Part shown: positions 52,614-64,000 of the stretch, in pieces | How the letters are laid out: each line of letters opens with the position of its first letter | Numbering within the stretch: position 1 is the stretch's first letter | Assembly: GCF_949628265.1 (NCBI RefSeq) | Contig: NC_088788.1 | Coordinates: forward strand, 20,522,001-20,586,000 | Direction of reading: 5' to 3' | Length of the DNA: 64,000 nt | Source: Cloeon dipterum | Taxonomy: Eukaryota > Arthropoda > Insecta > Ephemeroptera > Baetidae | Notes under the pieces: model-generated | The model's input: the letters and a program-made list of their open reading frames with translations, nothing else | Told to the model about the DNA's origin: nothing | The model's database searches: none | Position numbers and translations under genes: made by a program

Positions 52614-55600
52614 GCTAGCGGCGAGAGTCGAATTCCTGTGTTTCGAGCGTCCGGCTTGAGGCCAGGCATGCATTCGGGTCAGTGGTCAACCGGCGGTGCA
52701 GGCCGTCGGCCGCTGGACTCGGAGTGCGTCGGCCAGCGGGTATGCGTGGGCGGTGAGGTGGTCGGCATCCTGCGCTTCTTCGGCACTACCGTTTTCGACA
52801 CAAGTGGAAGCTCATGGTGTGGTGTCGAGCTGGAAACGCCAGACGGCCTCAACGACGGCTGCGTCCACGGCGTCCGCTACTTCTTGTGCAAGCCCTACCA
52901 CGGCATCCTCGCGCCCGAATCTAAGGTACGGAAAATTGTATTTTTTAACGCCCTATATTCTATTTAGCAATGATTTATCTTTGCACAAAAGAAATAAACA
53001 ACACATGTTGTTGTTATTAAAATCGGTGTTTGTATTTATTTTTAACTGAGAAGCGGTGAATCATTTGTTACGGTTGTCAATTTTAACAAGCGGAAAATTT
53101 TATGACGCTGGAAATGTTTAGTCTTTGTGGCCCTGACAGTCCATTCTTGCCGCACGACCCACTCGGCTTCCTTTGCTGTCGTCTGCCTCGTTGCATCCCG
53201 TGAAATTCCTCAGGGATTAGTATTGGGCACCGCTTCACTCATACTTGACACCCGCGACTCTCCTTTTCCTCTCTCTTCCACTTTTGGTATTTCTTTATAC
53301 ATATGCTGTTGCACACCCACGGCACGCTATTAAGTGAGGTTTTTTGAGTGAGCGTCGCGTAAAGCCTTCGTCTCGGATTCAAATCGAGGTTGGACCATCA
53401 GGAAAAGGGATCGCATTTCAGATGGGTCCGCAATTGACTCATCTGACAGCAATTTTTGAACCGGTGATTTCAGTTGCGTTTTCACATTGCGGCTTGCTTC
53501 AATTCCTCTTTATACAACACACCCACTTGGTAATAAATGTTCTCATGCCTATAATTTCGATGCCTTGCGGATGAGTTCATTTCTTAACATAAATCAGCAC
53601 TGGCAGTCGTTCCGGTCAAATGTTACAAAAGCGCGCTGAGAATTTCGAGTTTAGCAACATCTTCCTCGCCTTCTCATATTAATGCAGCGCAACCATATTC
53701 AGAAATAACCTTAATACACACTTTAGATGCGTGATTATGTCTCCATAAAAGTTACACGCTTGGCTTGAGCGAGCTGAGAAAATTTCCCTCGCCGTCATTT
53801 TTCCACCGCAGACTAACCTTCAGGTCGGCGTCTAAACAAAAAAAGTCAACACTTGTTCGCAGCTGTGTTAATTTTTTTGTGCCACAGCGAGCCGGCAAAA
53901 AGAAGAGGAGAGAGATATACAGTGTGTGCCAGTAATAAACAAAATGTGCTTGCTTGTCGACAACAGGTGCAGTTGGTTGCAGAGGCTGGCGGACCCATAG
54001 GCTCCAAGAAGCGTCTATCGCCAGAGACCAAGAAGCGTTTATCGCCGGACCCCAGGAATTGTCTATCACCGGACACCAAGAGGCGTCTATCGCCAGACAC
54101 CAAGAAGCAGCACGAGTATTCCAGCAGCAGTACTAGCAGCAGTCCCAGTGGATGTTCCCAGGAAGAAATCACTCCACCCCTACATCTGATGGTGGGTTTT
54201 CAGATTTTTTAATTGCAGAAATTAATCTGCGTCATAATCATTGTAATGCCAAGAAAAAGTCGTCATTCTGTACCTTTCGCGCGGCGTAGAAATTTTTACA
54301 ATTTGAAAATTCAATATAAAAATTTCCCTGAAAGTATGAACTAAAAAAATAATATAAAAAATATCAAATTCTTGCCAAGAGGAAATTCAACTTGCAACCG
54401 ATTTTCCGCCAGCAAATAAATCAAGTACAAGTTGAGTAAACAAAAACTTACTTTTGACATTGAACTTTATGCACAGGATACATATATTGATTTAAACTTT
54501 TTATCACTTTCATTCCATAAATGGCGAGGTTGCGAATTCAAGTTTGATTGTTTGTAGGTTAAGATAAGCAGTGCAGTGGATCACTTTCTTTAACTCGCGG
54601 ACCTTCGAGTTTCCTTCTCAATTGTTCTTTTTCATTTTTTTTTCGCAGGCAAAAGCTCGTCACGGCCAGTCATCAGTGGAAACAACGTCTCCCATTCCGT
54701 GCACCAGCAGCTCCTCTCTCTGGAAGAGCAAAGACACTTGCAGACAGAACCCAGACGAAGCAACTCCCCCTAAGGTAAGACAATACTCTTTGTTTTCGAG
54801 TGCCTAACCACCATCGCCTCACTCTTCTTGTCTGTAACGTCTGCCTGTGTGAATTATTGCTTCCGCGCTTTGAAAAGAATTGAATTGCCCTTTTCAAAAT
54901 GTAATTAAGAGAATAAATTAATATCTATATGAGCTACTCTGATGCACTTAAGATCTGATAGCATCAATTTCTGATCTGGTGCTAACAAATCTAAACGCTC
55001 CAGGGATTTTGCATTTCAGTCCTTTCTATTCAGCCCACTTTCTCAAAATGACTAATGCTCGTTTGTTACGACCTCTTAACCCCTACAGTGTAACCTTTTT
55101 GCCGTATTGCAAAGTGAATGTGAGGGACATATCTTAATGGAAAGGTTTTTATTTATATTTTAAACCTTTAACCCTAAATTGAATAATATTTCCATGTAAT
55201 ATTTTAACACCACGATCTGTATCAAACTATCTTGCAAAAATATATAGCTCTCGTTTGCACGTTTGTTCGAGCAACAGCGGTTTAAGTTCTTTTGATCTTT
55301 TTTGGGTGTCGTATGTGTGCACTCCAATTATTATCAAACTTGTTGACTCCTATGAACAGCCAAGTGTGAAACGCGAAAGTGCTAAATTTTTCAGGTGGCG
55401 TGCACGTCAATGGCACCGGCTCACGAGACCACCGCTATAAGCCCGACAGACAGCGAAAGCCGCGGCTCGTTGGCGTGCTCCTCGGGCAGCCTGATGCTGC
55501 CCCTGAATTGCTCGCCGCCCTCGTTTGTGCCCGGCCTGAGCAAATGCAACTCGTATGACTTCGACGACTCGCTGGGCATTCTTACGCCAGACCAAATGAA

Positions 55601-58600
55601 CTCGGACTTTACGGCAACCTGCCCGGGTAGCGACGAGGACGAACTCGAAGAAGCGGCCAAGCACGGAGGCATCCTTCTTTTGGAGTCACCGCCCAAGGAG
55701 TTCCATGAGCCTGTCGATAAGGAGCAGAGTAGCATTTCGGCAGCCAAAGACCACGGCACCGCGTCAGCAGAGAATTCGACTTCTGATTTCGTCAGCAAAG
55801 GTAATTGAATTGACCTGTTTTAAAATTCTGAAAAACCTAATTGTGATATTTAAAGAAATATTTCACAAAACATAGTTTTCAAATCAAAATATCACTCTTA
55901 GCCTATTTGTAACTTTCGTAACTTCAACTCTATTGCAATTTTTGAAAGTGCTTCACTTTCGTTTACTTAAATATTGTCATTAAAAAGTGAAACTTGTAAG
56001 CTGGCCTTTCTTATCAGCCATAGCTTTTCCGTTTGCTATATAATTGGAAGGTGATCGCACCTCGCGGCGATAATGTTAAAAAAAAACTCCGACCGGTTTA
56101 TTGGCGAGTCGTGCATTGGGTGGCGCACAAACATTGATAAAAGAATCACCACGACTGCTGTCTTGTGAAAGTGGGCCCCGCTTCAATTATCAATCACTTT
56201 TACTGTCTTACATGCCCTTATCGTGGAAATTTTCCTCGTGCTCGCGCAGTAAGCACGCAGCTATTGCTGTTCAGCTGCTGCGTGAGGTTTACTTAACAAA
56301 ACGTAAACAAAAAGCATCCGAAGCCCGTAAATAATGAACTCCTTGTCGGGTCATTTCCACGCGTAGAAAGCAAGCTACTACAGCGTGCATTTGCATAACA
56401 TAATCGGCCTGCTCGACCTCTTGACTCCCGACGATTGGCCAGACGAGAGGTTGATCTCTGCCTGGACCAGACGAATTTCCTCACTCTTTAAGATTAGTCG
56501 CACGCCGCGAGCATATCAATTAATTTTTGAGATGATGCAACCGCTTGTTCCTTCAAACTCTCACTGCAGCGTGTTTGATTATTGCGCAACTTTTATTTAT
56601 TTTTAGGCGATGAGTCCATGTCGCAGAGCACCACTTGTCCCGTTCCGAACCCTGGCTGCAGCTTTGTCACGAGCATATCCAGCATCACGAGCCTTGACAA
56701 TGGGTATCAGGGCGATGGAGAAATGAGCCGCCCAACCAGCGTAGCTGAAACGTCCTCGTCGATGGCCGCACCCCCAAATCCACCACCTGGACAACAGGCG
56801 ATGGATGTGCACAAAATAAAGGTGGAAAAATAGTTCATTGGTTTTAGATGACAACGCATACATTTTTAATAACAACATTTTACTATTTTCCCTCCGAATT
56901 TTCAAGTTTATAATCAATTTTTCGCCTGTCCACAGTTTGATACAATGACCGACTCAGACTTCTTCAGCGATCCCGGTGCAACGGGCGCAGAAAGCGACAA
57001 CGAGCAAGAAGCAGCGATGACCACTGGCGACCGCAAAGCGCGAGTGATTGACGGCACGCTGTACAGCACTTCCCCCGCAAACAGCGTGGCCCAGCCGCCC
57101 GCCGCTCACCTAATGACCTCTTCAGCCGCCACCATCGAAGACATGGAGTCAAGTGGAGTGTTCTCCGACGTCGAGCAAAAGAGGCCGGAGCCTGTGCTGC
57201 CTGCGGCACCTTGTATTTCAGAAGAGCTTCCAAACGAAGTCGAAATGGTTCCAGATGAAGACCAGATTGAGAAAAAGGATGAGCAAGAAAAAGAGAAGAG
57301 CGAAGAGGAGGAAAGTCAGCAGATTTCTAGCGAAAAATCAAAGGCTGAGAGCAACAAAGTTCCATTGAAGAAGAATAAAATGCCTAATCGGAATGTTTCG
57401 TCAAAGGTAAGTGACAATTTTTGCTTCAGCATTCAAAACTTATAAAAGTGAGAGTCGGCATTGTTGTTTTGCCTGCTCAGGAAAATCCCGACTCTTGCGA
57501 CATTATCGTTTGCTCGACTGCCTCTCTGCTTGTGTCGTCTATTATCAATTCTGATTTGCATCCGCAGGTAAAGACGTTGATCAACAACGCCGTTCCAACC
57601 GCGGAACTGATTGAAAATCAAGAGAACAGAAGACAAGTGAAGAACAAAGGATTGGGCAAGTGGGACGCTGTGATGAACAAAATCGCCAAAAGCCAAGCGG
57701 AGGAGAAGGCAAAGCCCAAAATCAAAGAGGTGAAGAGCCGAGTTTTTGCCAACTTGGCGTTGCAGCCGACAGCTCAGATTGACACCAAAACTAACAACAA
57801 TAACAACTTACGAGGCTCCTCGCCTTTCAAAACCAACGGAAACATACCTTCTAGACCCAACAGTGCCAGGGCGCGGAGGGAAAATCTTTCCACATCAAAG
57901 CCTAGCAAAGCGTAAGTGCAGATATGTTTTTTTTTTCTAAAAATACACTGGAGATATTATTTTGCATACAAATCTTAACTGGTTACGCAGCTTGTAAAAA
58001 ATGTGCATGCATGGCAAAATGTAAAACCACAAGAAAAACAATGACGAAGCATAAGAAATGCTTCGCCGTTTATCTCCAGCAGATGTTTCTCACATTCAGA
58101 GGTCCACCCACAGTTTTCTCACTAAAACATTTGATTACAAATACAAACTTTGTCTCAATCAGCGCTCTAAGTGGGAAACAAATAAATCTGTCAACAGAAA
58201 GCGCAGCAAGCTGCGGGGAGCGGAGTCATCGACTTCACTGCAAGCAGCAAAAGATGATGCCAAAATCGGCTCGTCGATTAACAGTTCCTTGAGCGACTTG
58301 AGTCGGGCCTCCAATCTCTACAAGATCACCACTGGTGAGTATAGCGCATGCAATGAGAGCACACTGCCGCCAAGCGGCAGCAGATGTTTTTGTTGCAGAG
58401 AATAGCGATATGACATCAGCAGCTGAGCTAGCTTGTTCGCTCGGCATCAAATTCTTCTGGTTTCTAATTACACTTAATATCGTTTGACATAATTCAGCTT
58501 ACTTTTTACTAGAAAGAATACTTAACAATATAATGATAATGATCATCCTGTTTTGCAAGTTGCACTAATTGCGAGCACATACATTTTTTTCATATTTCGG

Positions 58601-61600
58601 AAGGAACTACTGTGTGGATTTAAGCTCTTATTATTTTCTCTCCCAGAAACCGCTACTTGGACCGACTTATTCAGGTGCAAACAAGTACGCTCACGATTGA
58701 ATGCGGTGACTCGCGGTTTTTCGCGTGGAAATGCAGTTAGTTAATCGTTGTGCGGATTCAACAGCTCTGCCGTAGAGAATGAACTTGCAATCAGTCACTC
58801 GGCGCGGACGCAAAAAAACTGAATGTTGCAGATGTTAATTCGATGTACACTCTCTCACGCAGCAAGTGTCTCCGGCAAAAAGCAAATCGTGCCAAACGCG
58901 GGTTTAAATTGCGCGTCTATTTAAAATTTAAAACGCATAGTGGATGATGATTATTTGCTGTAGTTATTCATGTGTGGGTTTTGCAAAAGCGGGGAGGAAG
59001 CAATAGCTCATTTGATCGCGGCGCAGATGTTAGAGTGGTTCAAATTAGCCTGGATGCATCAGCAAATCTTTTCAATGCCAACCCTTTGAGATTTGAATAA
59101 GGCACAAATTCATCAATTAATATGCACGCGTCGACACCAATGCCAGTTCGCGATCATTATTTGCAAGTCTTGTATTTTTAAATATATAAAATAATATTTT
59201 CAGTGCTTCGATTATACTTTTAAATTTCATTGGCTTCAGCTTCAAAAAATCAGATTTTGGCTTGCAGGCGGTGATCCAATCTTGCATACCAAACACAGTA
59301 AGCTACACCGTGCGCCGACTTGCAATCGTTACAAATGGATGATTTAAACTGAAATCAAGCAGAACACTCGACTGCTAAGAGTCATATCAAATGGGAAGGC
59401 CAATGCCGCTTTGATATTTCGCTTCTCCTGGAACTGTGAGCTCGATTTCTGGCAAAGGCGTTTTCAGTTTAAAGCGCTTTGGCTCGCTGCTCGCATTCTC
59501 GTGCCAAACGCAACGGAGTCGAATTTTCCGCGAACAATACCGCGCATTGTTCGATTGTGCGACGTTTATTACACGGATTACAGATGTACTCGCACTAAAG
59601 AGCAGCCGTTGAATAAAAAACTCCAGAAAGGATCGACGACTTCCTTCAATGGCACGACTTATGTAAATATTTGAGACGCGCAAGGTGTATAAGAACGCTT
59701 TTCAGATGCGAGGAAATGACAATGAGCCAAGCAGTTTCAACACCGTGTTTGACTATAGCTCTCGACGGCCTCAACCTACTCTTGAGCGCTGAAAGATCTC
59801 GCTCGCGGGACCTGTTCTCCAATTATTTACACGCCCCCGAGCCATTCATCGCATTAGGATGAATAATATCGCACGCGGTGGAATCCGCGTGCTTCGATTT
59901 CCCATTTAATCTGGCGGGATCGTGCCGACGCCGGCGGTCATTTCTGGTCTGAAATTTTAACAAGCGGCGTCTGAAAACAGGTCTGCAAAGAGAGGCTTCT
60001 TCAAAAGGTACTTTCTCGCTAAAAAGAGAAAATGGATTGTTCAAATGGCTCTTTTCTAAATTTGGTGCGCGCGCGGTGATTGCGTTCCGCCGCTGCCTCG
60101 AGACAAGGAGAGGAGCGCTGGCTCTCAGGAGTAGCTCGTTCGCTCGCTTCCTTCGCACTCGGCGCGACCAGTTGGCGATCGGCACTCGTTCTGTTCGGAT
60201 ACACACGCACCCGCACCACACAACACGCGCGTGGATTACTTTTGCGCTCTGAGATGAGACGGCCTTTTCGCACGGTGGCCCGCCAGGAGCTGCTTCCTTC
60301 GACGTGAATGCCGATTCCTGCCACGGCGACATGGGCCGTAACAAGAAGCGTTTCGGAGGTCAGTCTCGTCGGACGGAAAAACAATGCCTATCTCCCTTAT
60401 CTGATCCCAACTAACAAGTAACACGAATCGAAGCGTGAATTTTAGCCCGTTTTGTCGTTTACGAGGAGGGAAGTGAGTGTCGCTCATTTTCAAATTCACT
60501 CGGCGTGTTTTGTACAGAGATTTCAATCTGGCAAGGATACGTGGGAAATTTAACTGTGCGCGAGAGTAATTAAAATGCACCAAGGAGGGTTCTGAGAACG
60601 CTCCACTCACTGTTTTTTCAAACAGACTGCATCTTTGTTTGGCTTGCGTTTCTTAGTAAACTACATCAAAATAGAAGTGTAGCAAAATATCACAGACTTT
60701 TCATCACATTTTACTCGCCGGCATCCATCTAGTCTAGAATCCAGTTATTAAATAATTATTTTAGGCAGTTTTAACGCTTAAATCGATCGTAATAAAAATC
60801 TCGAAAGTTAATCACAGTGAATGCTTCTTAATTAGAAAATCTGAATCATGAAACGCTGCTCTGCCTCATCAAGCACTAAAATTTACGATGTCCGCTTAGC
60901 AGGCTCAATTAATAAATTGAGCACACGAAACGGTTGCTGGAGCACTTTTTAGGCTGAAATACGCTTTTGCATTCTTCTGATGGTGATTCGCTTTTCGTAA
61001 AGAAACGCCGGCTGGACGCTGCAAATTTATTGTTTAATAACCGCCGCTCATCCTGTCGGTCCGCTCCCAGAGCTGCTCGAGTGAAGCACATTTTTCCACA
61101 CTAACTGCACGCCTGTTTGCTCGAGCTTAAAAGAACACCTGTCGAGTTCACGGATTCTGTGGAGGTCGAGAAAGTGTCATTGAATTAAATCGGCTCGAAA
61201 GCATCAATAATGGCTTTATCTCCCTTACTCGGTTGTCAAGCTTTTCATCAGCGTGCGTACTCGTTTGCACTTTATTGAGCTGGTTTGTTCCTTTGTTTGT
61301 CATTCACACAGCACGCACTGCAGAATCTCCGTGGCGCGGAATGAATGATCTCCCGCGTGCGCAAGTTCGCTTTCTCTTTCAATTCCCAAATCTGGAGCTT
61401 AATAACCCGGCAAACGCAATCGCGCCTTGCTGCTTGCTCGCATTTTAGCTTTCCGCCTGCCCTTGTTGCAGATCAAGGCTCAAAAAATAGCACCATCGGC
61501 ACCAAGAAAAGCGCTGCCAAGGTGAAACCAACAAGCGTCGTCCGAAATATAAAACAAACCCCGACCAAACCCAAACTAACCCCCACTAAGGGTGAGTTGT

Positions 61601-63984
61601 CCACTGACATCATGGCTTTTTGTGGCTCTGAAAACTACTTTTAACACCTCTTTTGTTGATTAATTTTTTGCTTGGACTGTAGCCGCTTGAGAATCATGTT
61701 CGTTTAACTGCACGAAGCTTAACATTTTTCAAACTCGTTTTCAAAGGCGAAATGTGTTTTCGTTTTTAATACCACTTAAATGTTTTAGTACGTCATGTCT
61801 GGAACTAAAAAGCAAACAAGACACGGTTATTACCTGATTATGACAAATTTTGTGCAACACAGATTGATTTTTTTCAAATAAATAAAAATTAGACTTTTTT
61901 ACCCTTTATATCTTACAAATAAAAATTAGTAACGTAAAAATATTTTTAAGTAATAGGTGATGCGGGAGCCGCATGCATACAACACCCTGTTGTGTGATAA
62001 CCTTTTAGCCGTGCAGAAACAACCCTTAAACTGCCCATAATATGCCCTTGCATTTTTTACGCCTGCCTAACTAGTCTATAAATTGACAGTCAATAACACT
62101 AAAATCAAATTCAAAGTATTTTTTAATTTTTAATTTCCTTGCTGTCTGCGATGCAGGCTAGCATGAATTTTAGGAAGTTTGATTACTTCTCAAACCAAAT
62201 TTATACCCCACCAAAATATCAGGCTTAAATAAAAACCCAACGGAATGCAATTTAAGGTTTTTTCTGCACGTTGAAAGAGTGCTCACATAAGAGGGTGTTA
62301 CATATTATATATGTGAGTCTCCCGTATAACCTATTGCTTTTTATTAATAAAAAAGTTTGTGCAGTGACTTCCGTCCCGTTTGTTTCCTCTTCAAGTATTT
62401 CCAGAGCGTCAACAACCCTGATGGATATCTTAAAATTGCATCTGCTAATCGGTGTCGTTTGTGTTGCAGACCAAAACAGAAATGTGCACCCCCTTGGCAA
62501 GGAGTCGCCCACCCCGGCGAAGAAGCCACCCCCGGTGATCGCGCCGCCACCACCACACCTGCTCAGGGAGCTGGAGCACGCGTCGGCAGGGTGCGAGGCG
62601 ATGGCGGTGCTCGTGCAATACCTGGTGCACACGGTCAGTGGCCCTTCCTTCCTCCTTCCCGCACAGCGCGATAACACTTTTTCGTTGCAGGTCGGTGCGT
62701 TCTCCGTCACTTCCTTAAGGTCGGAGCTCGAGCGGCTGAAAAAGGAGTGGGCGTTGACCAAAGCTGACCTCGGTGAGGAATAAATAAATAAATACGCGGC
62801 TGCGGCGGCACACGCTGATATGGCCTGCCGCGATGTTTGGCAATCCGGGCATGTGCGCGCGCCCGCTTATTATTATCGTGCTTTTCGGCTAACTGTGACA
62901 TTGGGGACGCCTCGTTCCCTACTTCTCTTAAAATTCCCTCCCGATAAGGCGACCGACGCCTTTCCTGACGTGACCCAAAGATGTGTCCGCACGTTTCTCA
63001 GAACCATTCGAGAAGTGCCCCGTAATGTAATTAGCAGCGCTGTTTCGACCGCTGGATGCGGCTGAACGACGTCTGCGATGCAAATCCCTCCATGGCGCCT
63101 TGCTAACTAAATGCGCAGAGTTTATATTTATATGGCCCGCGAATTTGCATTTTATCCGACGCTGGTCCGATTTGGCATGCTAATGACACTCAGGTTATTT
63201 GAGAGATTGCCTGTGTCATTACTCGTAATCGCATAATTTGAGCTCATGGTGATTTCCAACTCAGTTCCTTTTAATAAAGCACCCACTGTCACTTTCAACC
63301 TTTTGAGAGAACGTGGCATTTCATCAAAAAGTGTCATAATACATCACTTTTTACCAATTTAGGATCCTCATTGCTTGAGGTAAATTAAACCTGTGTGTGG
63401 TTAGCAAAACCATGAAACATTTTAAAGATATTAAAATTGTTGAATATGACTTTTAAGCTTTGTGTTTATTTATTAAGGATAATGGATAGCTAGCGAAATT
63501 CCTATATGAAAAAATTAAACAACACGCTCTTTACCTGTCCATCCTTAGCAAATCAGCGCTGAGCTCTTCTCCGTTAATGATTACAAAATGAATGTTAAAA
63601 GAGCAAAAGATTAATTTCAAGCAAGCGTAGAAATGACATACGGAACACATAACTTCGCAAAAATTGCTTTTTAGCAAAATGCCAGAATAAATTAATTATT
63701 GCTCTAATTTTAGTTATAAGTAGCGATAACAGTATCAAAATTGAAAAAAGTAGCAATGTGACAAAAATTTAGGTAAAAATAATAGCTAATTTAATTAAAT
63801 TCCAGACGAATCCAAAGCCACTATTGTTAGACTGCAGCAATCCCTAAGTGATGAGGTCCGAGTGCACGAAATGCATCTGGAGACTCGACAAGCCGAGTTT
63901 CAAGAAAGACTAGCCCAAATTGAAGTTGACAACAAAAAAGCGCTGGATGACGTCAACGCGAAGTATGAACAGAAGGTCAAAGAA
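52614..63984 (+). CDS. CAP-Gly domain protein with MTUS/toucan-like C-terminus (partial, runs off right edge)
   Basis: A probable microtubule-binding protein. Exons: 52614-52925, 53967-54191, 54649-54774, 55395-55800, 56607-56821, 56936-57406, 57568-57911, about 58102-58334 (acceptor uncertain; 58114, 58198 and 58207 also keep frame), 61472-61591, 62470-62633, 62691-62772, 63806-63984. Every junction keeps phase. With the Met-Ala-Lys exon this gives 962 aa before the window ends at another GTAAGT donor. A CAP-Gly domain (about 42-107: VGQRVCVGGEVVGIL to HGILAPESK) is followed by four 8-residue KKRLSPxT repeats, Ser/Pro-rich and acidic disordered segments, a conserved-looking basic block (KWDAVMNKIAKSQ, KPKIKEVKSRVFANLA), a proline run, and from about residue 860 CEAMAVLVQYLVHT leading into a coiled coil. 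That C-terminal pattern resembles the MTUS1/2 (ATIP) and Drosophila toucan family. This assignment is from memory of the family and moderately sure; a CLIP-type protein is the main alternative. Confidence 0.8.
52926..53966. other. Intron of the CAP-Gly gene
   Basis: Donor GTACGG at 52926, acceptor CAACAG at 53961-53966. No further exon is evident inside. Open frames at 53127-53333 and 53344-53574 lack matching phases and coding character. Confidence 0.6.
54006..54101 (+). repeat. Four in-frame 24-bp tandem repeats (coding)
   Basis: Within the exon 53967-54191, four consecutive 24-base units encode variants of KKRLSPET: KKRLSPET, KKRLSPDP, RNCLSPDT, KRRLSPDT. Each keeps a Leu-Ser-Pro core, a proline-directed phosphorylation site next to basic residues. 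The sequence suggests recent minisatellite-like expansion, so copy number may vary. Confidence 0.85.
58335..61471. other. 3.1-kb intron containing an internal promoter candidate
   Basis: This is an intron between phase-1 exon ends. Most is AT-rich with no exon. Between about 60060 and 60360 it turns CpG-rich and ends in the candidate alternative first exon listed separately. Confidence 0.5.
60331..60358 (+). CDS. Candidate alternative first exon for a short coiled-coil isoform
   Basis: An ATG in good context (GGCGAC-ATGG) encodes MGRNKKRFG and ends in phase 1 at a GTCAGT donor. The next exon of the main gene (61472) starts in phase 1, so the join reads MGRNKKRFG-DQGSKNST without a break. An in-frame TGA lies upstream near 60250 with no earlier in-frame ATG. 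About 250 bases of CpG-rich sequence precede it, as expected for a promoter and 5' UTR. Such an isoform would lack the CAP-Gly and Ser/Pro regions and keep the basic, proline-rich and coiled-coil C-terminus. Confidence 0.5.
61592..63805. other. Introns between the C-terminal exons of the CAP-Gly gene
   Basis: Introns 61592-62469, 62634-62690 (57 bases, minimal) and 62773-63805 separate the exons that encode the proline-rich segment and the start of the coiled coil. No additional exon or RNA gene was seen. Overlapping open frames at 62252-62761 on the minus strand are shadows of the exons. Confidence 0.6.
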
Positions 63985-64000
63985 GTAAGTGGTTCTTGTC

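Noticed and set aside
59823..60610. Overlapping minus-strand frames of 121-173 codons near 60 kb
   Set aside because: Shadows of a CpG-rich promoter-like stretch. The plus-strand short first exon explains the region better.
62252..62783. 169-codon minus and 170-codon plus frames over the same bases
   Set aside because: The plus frame merges two real exons with their introns. The minus frame is its antisense shadow.

Overview
This is a gene-poor stretch of an animal nuclear genome. It is most likely from an arthropod, probably an insect: the coding exons are short, with GT-AG introns and well-conserved metazoan proteins, and the remainder is AT-rich noncoding DNA. I do not attempt a species call.

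Layout. Positions 1 to about 32.6 kb hold no gene that I can defend. The interval contains a long TC microsatellite (8857-8943), two crisp inverted repeats (4683-4729 and 21366-21400), a probable tRNA-derived SINE with a poly-A tail (26653-27087), and three unrecognised open stretches that look more coding-like than their surroundings (20941, 29776 and 31730). From 32.7 to 39.6 kb there are three confident genes. NDUFB9 (plus strand, 3 exons) is a subunit of mitochondrial complex I. TRAPPC12 (minus strand, 7 coding exons) is a TPR vesicle-tethering subunit lying tail-to-tail with NDUFB9. Mad (plus strand, 6 coding exons) is a BMP-class receptor-regulated Smad, complete from the MH1 domain to a C-terminal SSVS, and runs head-to-head with TRAPPC12. 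From about 44.3 kb to the right edge lies one large plus-strand gene. It encodes a protein with an N-terminal CAP-Gly domain, a long Ser/Pro-rich and charged middle, and a coiled coil that resembles the MTUS/ATIP (Drosophila toucan) family. The gene runs off the window.

The last gene is the most interesting part. Every exon junction from the CAP-Gly exon (52614) to the last exon in the window (63984) keeps phase. A tiny first coding exon (Met-Ala-Lys, 44332-44340) fits the CAP-Gly exon in phase. Two further candidate first exons, at 46404-46551 and 60331-60358, end in phase 1. The second would give a short isoform that keeps only the C-terminal coiled-coil part, in the style of the mammalian MTUS1/ATIP isoforms. 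The CAP-Gly domain has GLNDG where the classical signature is GKNDG.

The genes do not form a pathway. They cover respiration (NDUFB9), membrane traffic (TRAPPC12), BMP signalling (Mad) and a probable microtubule-associated protein. All exon limits come from reading splice sites and phases by eye, and no similarity search was run.
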